Shown here one piece after another: positions 31,672 through 34,266 of a DNA stretch of 34,266 nucleotides. Both the position numbers and the translations under genes were made by a program. Within the stretch, counting starts at the first letter, position 1, and each line of letters begins with the position of its first letter. This DNA is from Cellulomonas sp. URHD0024 (GTDB taxonomy: Bacteria; Actinomycetota; Actinomycetes; Actinomycetales; Cellulomonadaceae): assembly GCF_000426185.1 (NCBI RefSeq), contig NZ_AUEW01000017.1, forward strand, positions 1 to 34,266. The letters are read 5' to 3'. The notes under the pieces were generated by a model, which worked only from the letters and a program-made list of their open reading frames with translations, was not told where the DNA came from and did not search any database.

Positions 31672-31812
31672 GCCCCCTGCGTCCGTGCGCTGTACGTCCG
31701 TGCCGTGCGCCGGCGAACCGGATGTGGTTTCTCACTCTAGGCAGCGGGGGCCAGTCGGAACACAGCTGGCTGAGCGCGCCGTACGGGTAGCCCCCTGCGA
31801 GGACTGCGGCGC

Positions 31813-31844
31813 GTTGCGTCGGGGTGAGGGCGCCGACGCAACGT
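31813..31844. repeat. Inverted repeat / hairpin in divergent region
   Basis: GTTGCGTCGG (31814-31823) pairs perfectly with CCGACGCAAC (31834-31843), plus one C-G pair outside, around a ten-base loop. It looks like a terminator, but no gene on either strand ends nearby. It may be an operator or belong to an unannotated transcript. Confidence 0.6.
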
Positions 31845-31880
31845 CGCCATGAGGAGTGAGCGCAGACTGCGCGATTGGTG

Positions 31881-32005
31881 TGTTACATGCACCTGTTACA
31901 GGCAAGCCTTTCGGCCCACGCGTGATTTCGGCGTATTGACAGCGGTGGTGAACGTCGAGATGCTTCGTTGCGCCGGAACGTGGCAGCCATGTTACATGTG
32001 TTACA
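31881..32005. promoter_or_regulatory. Four TGTTACA operator-like elements
   Basis: TGTTACA occurs at 31881-31887, 31894-31900, 31990-31996 and 31999-32005. The second and third are extended to odd-centred palindromes, CCTGTTACAGG and CATGTTACATG. The two pairs flank the putative promoter at 31936-31964. The spacing suggests cooperative binding by a dimeric regulator, possibly with looping. Confidence 0.6.
31936..31964 (+). promoter_or_regulatory. Putative promoter of the GH30 gene
   Basis: TTGACA (perfect -35) at 31936-31941 and GATGCT (weak -10) at 31959-31964 with a 17-base spacer. It would give a leader of about 175 bases containing the 30-bp palindrome. Confidence 0.45.
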
Positions 32006-32096
32006 TAGTGTGGCCGAACCGTCGTCCGGCGGGCCGACGCGCCGCGATCCAGTCCGGATTGCCGTGCAGGGCGGCAGCGTGACGCAACGCCGACCG

Positions 32097-32126
32097 GTCG
32101 CGCGACGGCACGTGCCGTCGCGCGAC
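32097..32126. promoter_or_regulatory. Perfect 30-bp palindrome in the GH30 leader
   Basis: Left arm GTCGCGCGACGGCAC (32097-32111) and right arm GTGCCGTCGCGCGAC (32112-32126) are exact complements with no spacer. It ends 22 bases before the GTG start and 8 bases before the AAGGAGG ribosome-binding site. As RNA it would fold to a very stable hairpin. As DNA it could be an operator. Confidence 0.85.
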
Positions 32127-32148
32127 ACCACCGTTTCAAGGAGGAAAC

Positions 32149-34224
32149 GTGTCTCAGTCCCAGCCTCGCAAGAGGTCCACCCGCGTCGCCTGTGCGGCGG
32201 CGGCCGCAGCAGTCGCGGTCGCCGCGGTCACGGTCGCCAGCTCGGCGGCCCAGGCCGCGACCGGTCCGACCGTGTCGTCGTGGGTGACCGCAGCCGACCG
32301 CTCACAGCTGCTCAGCCCGCAGCCGTCGGTCGTCTTCAGCACCGACGGCTCCCGTCCGGGAGACGTCATCACCGTCGATCCGTCGCAGACGTTCCAGACG
32401 ATGGACGGGTTCGGGGCGTCCATCACGGACTCGTCGTCCGTCCTGCTCTACAACCTCCCCGAGGCGCAGCGCGACACAGTGATGCGCTCCATCTTCAGCC
32501 CGTCCGAGGGCATCGGGATGAGCTTCCTGCGGCAGCCGATCGGCGCGTCCGACTACGTCCAGGGCCCGCACTACACGTACAACGACCTGCCTGCGGGCCA
32601 GAGCGACCTGGCCCAGACCACGTTCTCGGTCGCGCACGACGAGGCGAAGATCCTGCCGCTCGTGCGCACGGCGCTGCAGCTCAACCCGGGCCTGAAGGTC
32701 ATGGCGAGCCCATGGAGCGCCCCGGCCTGGATGAAGGCGAACGGCTCCCTCATCGGTGGGCGGCTCAAGGACGACCCGGCCATCTTCCACTCGTATGCGC
32801 TCTACCTGCTCAAGTTCGTGCAGGCCTACGAGGCCAGAGGTGTGCCGATCTACGCGATCTCCATCCAGAACGAGCCGCAGAACCGGACGCCCGACAGCTA
32901 CCCGGGGATGGACCTGCCCGTCGCGCACCAGGACAAGGTGATCGGCGAGCTCGGCCCGCTGCTCCGCGACGCCGGCCTGAGCCGCGTCAAGATCATCTCC
33001 TACGACCACAACTGGGCTCAGCACCCGGACGACGCGGCCGACGCAGCCGCACTCGGTGTGCCGCCGGAGCCGAACTACCCCTACGACGCGCTGCGGGCGC
33101 CCAACGCCCAGTGGATCGCGGGCACCGGCTACCACCACTACGCCGGTGAGGCCGGGGCGATGACCGCGCTGCACGACGCCTTCCCGACGAAGGACATCTG
33201 GCTCACCGAGGCGTCGGGCTGGCGCGGCATCAACGACGCGCCCGCGAAGGTCTTCTCCGACACCCTGCAGTGGCACATCAAGAACGTCCAGATCGCGTCC
33301 GTCCGCAACTGGGCGAAGGGGGTGCTCAACTGGAACCTGGCGCTCAACTCGCAGGGTGGTCCGGTCAACGGCGGGTGTGGGGTGGACCCGACGGGGGTGT
33401 GCACCGGTGTCATCACGATCGACGGCACCACGGTGACCCGCAACGCCGAGTACTACGCCATCGGGCACATGAGCAAGGCGACGCAGCAGGGCGCCGTCCG
33501 CATCGGGAGCAACAACGCCGGCGACGTGCAGGACGTCGCGTTCAAGAACCCGAACGGGACCATCACGGTCGTCGCAGCGAACACCCAGACGTCGCCGCGG
33601 ACCTTCGGGATCAGCTACAGCGGCATGTTCGTCTCGGCCACCCTGCCCGCCGGCGGCGTGGGGACCTACACGTGGGCCGCAACGGGGTCGACGCCGACGC
33701 CGACCTCGACGCCGAAGCCGACGGTCACGCCGACGACGACCCCGACGCCGACGCCCACCACGACGACTCCGCCGGCCGCGGGGTCCTGCACGGTGGTCTC
33801 CGGTTCGACGTACCGGATCACTTCGGCGTCGAGCGGCAAGGCGCTGGACGTGCGGGACAACTCGACGGCCAACGGTGCCGCGATCCAGCAGTGGACCTAC
33901 GGCGGTGGCAGCAACCAGAAGTGGGTGGTGACGGCCACCTCCGGCGGCTACTACAAGGTCGTGTCCACGCTCAGCGGCAAGGCGTTGGACGTGGCGGGGG
34001 TCTCGACCGCCAACGGTGCCGGCGTCCAGCAATGGGACTACTCCGGTGGCGGCAACCAGCAGTGGCGCCTGAACGCGGTCGCCGGTGGGTGCACCCTGAC
34101 GGCCAAGCACTCGGGCAAGGCCCTGGACGTGCGGGACAACTCCACCGCCGACGGTGCCGGGATCCAGCAGTGGGACCTGTCCGGTGGCGCCAACCAGCGG
34201 TGGACCCTCACCGCGGTGAGCTGA
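32149..34224 (+). CDS. Secreted GH30 glycoside hydrolase with ricin-type (CBM13) lectin domain
   Basis: A 691-residue exported enzyme. GTG at 32149 follows AAGGAGG. A signal peptide (basic RKRSTR, hydrophobic Ala/Val core, cleavage near AQA-AT, residue 37) is followed by a GH30 barrel (about 70-400) and beta-sandwich (to about 510). The family start TMDGFGASITDSS is clear. The acid/base is E242 in SIQNEPQ and the nucleophile E354 in WLTEASG. A Thr/Pro linker (about 514-543) leads to a CBM13 beta-trefoil with three repeats ending IQQWTYGGGSNQKW, VQQWDYSGGGNQQW and IQQWDLSGGANQRW. GH30 members act on glucosylceramide, beta-1,6-glucan or xylan; the look is of the glucosylceramidase/beta-1,6-glucanase group, but substrate is unproven. 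The lectin domain probably anchors it on polysaccharide. Confidence 0.93.
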   Translation: MSQSQPRKRSTRVACAAAAAAVAVAAVTVASSAAQAATGPTVSSWVTAADRSQLLSPQPSVVFSTDGSRPGDVITVDPSQTFQTMDGFGASITDSSSVLLYNLPEAQRDTVMRSIFSPSEGIGMSFLRQPIGASDYVQGPHYTYNDLPAGQSDLAQTTFSVAHDEAKILPLVRTALQLNPGLKVMASPWSAPAWMKANGSLIGGRLKDDPAIFHSYALYLLKFVQAYEARGVPIYAISIQNEPQNRTPDSYPGMDLPVAHQDKVIGELGPLLRDAGLSRVKIISYDHNWAQHPDDAADAAALGVPPEPNYPYDALRAPNAQWIAGTGYHHYAGEAGAMTALHDAFPTKDIWLTEASGWRGINDAPAKVFSDTLQWHIKNVQIASVRNWAKGVLNWNLALNSQGGPVNGGCGVDPTGVCTGVITIDGTTVTRNAEYYAIGHMSKATQQGAVRIGSNNAGDVQDVAFKNPNGTITVVAANTQTSPRTFGISYSGMFVSATLPAGGVGTYTWAATGSTPTPTSTPKPTVTPTTTPTPTPTTTTPPAAGSCTVVSGSTYRITSASSGKALDVRDNSTANGAAIQQWTYGGGSNQKWVVTATSGGYYKVVSTLSGKALDVAGVSTANGAGVQQWDYSGGGNQQWRLNAVAGGCTLTAKHSGKALDVRDNSTADGAGIQQWDLSGGANQRWTLTAVS
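33688..33780 (+). repeat. Thr/Pro linker, ACGCCG-type triplet repeats
   Basis: Irregular repetition of ACG/CCG codons encodes a Ser/Thr/Pro linker of about 30 residues between the catalytic and lectin domains, typical of secreted actinobacterial polysaccharide hydrolases. Confidence 0.85.
33823..34212 (+). repeat. Three internal CBM13 repeats at DNA level
   Basis: Three lobes of about 130 bases share blocks such as AGCGGCAAGGCG and CAGCAGTGG, encoding SGKALDV...NGA.(I/V)QQW. Lobes one and three share the segment encoding KALDVRDNSTA, which indicates recent internal duplication or conversion. Confidence 0.75.
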
Positions 34225-34266
34225 CCGCCTGACCCGGTGGGCAGGGACGACCACACGGCCGCCCCT

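Larger units (their letters stand above)
31672..32148. other. 477-base divergent regulatory region
   Basis: No protein gene is supported. From left to right it holds an 11-bp-stem hairpin (31813-31844), two TGTTACA elements (31881, 31894), a TTGACA-17-GATGCT promoter (31936-31964), two more TGTTACA elements (31990, 31999), and a perfect 30-bp palindrome (32097-32126) just before the GH30 ribosome-binding site. The middle part is clearly richer in AT than the rest of the window. Confidence 0.7.

Noticed and set aside
31814..31843. Rho-independent terminator of a gene
   Set aside because: No gene ends near it and there is no U-run; listed only as an inverted repeat.
34225..34266. Terminator after the GH30 gene
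   Set aside because: Only 42 bases remain; a GGGC/GCCC pairing is possible but too weak to call.

Overview
The window reads as chromosomal DNA of a high-GC actinobacterium. Cellulomonas or a close relative in Micrococcales is the best guess. The grounds are the very high GC, the frequent GTG starts, several probable leaderless genes, a mycothiol synthase, a ppk-mutT1 pair as in mycobacteria, an LLM/FMN-reductase duo of the CE1758/CE1759 type, and a secreted GH30 enzyme with a ricin-type lectin tail. The genus is inferred from gene content only. I see no tRNA, rRNA, IS element, prophage or CRISPR array.

Layout. 1-694: a Pro-rich decapeptide-repeat protein running off the left edge and a small Cys/His-rich protein, divergent around a near-consensus LexA (SOS) box and a DnaA box. 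824-3038: a three-gene minus operon (deazaflavin-type nitroreductase, DUF1801, ThrE-like exporter). 3179-3454: an IscA/HesB-like protein without cysteines, followed by a strong terminator. 3619-5425: flavin oxidoreductase duo. 5578-9457: a tightly overlapping operon of a response-regulator/PIG-L deacetylase fusion, an ATP-grasp ligase and a membrane PAS histidine kinase; this is the best candidate for an undescribed system. 9595-10998: FAD-linked oxidase. 11013-12616: TasA-like protein, SipW-type signal peptidase and a tiny second SipW-type substrate, with a FliA-like promoter. 12697-14835: GGDEF-EAL protein. 15006-16921: MsrB, a NERD-domain protein and a MarR regulator. 17000-18478: sugar transporter. 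18650-21292: unknown protein, a possible structured RNA, then DUF47-Pit phosphate uptake. 21318-25518: mshD-ppk-mutT1 operon with 4-base overlaps. 25623-29727: flavoprotein, DMT transporter and acetyl-CoA synthetase, the last two overlapping tail to tail. 29813-31671: Ala/Pro-rich membrane protein and a double-HTH regulator. 32149-34224: secreted GH30-CBM13 enzyme behind an unusually rich regulatory region with four TGTTACA elements and a perfect 30-bp palindrome.

How the parts may work together. mshD, ppk, mutT1 and msrB form a redox and damage-repair set. Pit, DUF47 and Ppk link phosphate uptake to polyphosphate storage. The c-di-GMP enzyme, the SipW/TasA cassette and the FliA-like promoter suggest control of surface attachment versus motility. 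The kinase/RR-deacetylase/ATP-grasp operon looks like a two-component system whose output is chemistry (remove an acyl group, then ligate to the freed amine) and not transcription. These links are inferences from gene order and motifs.
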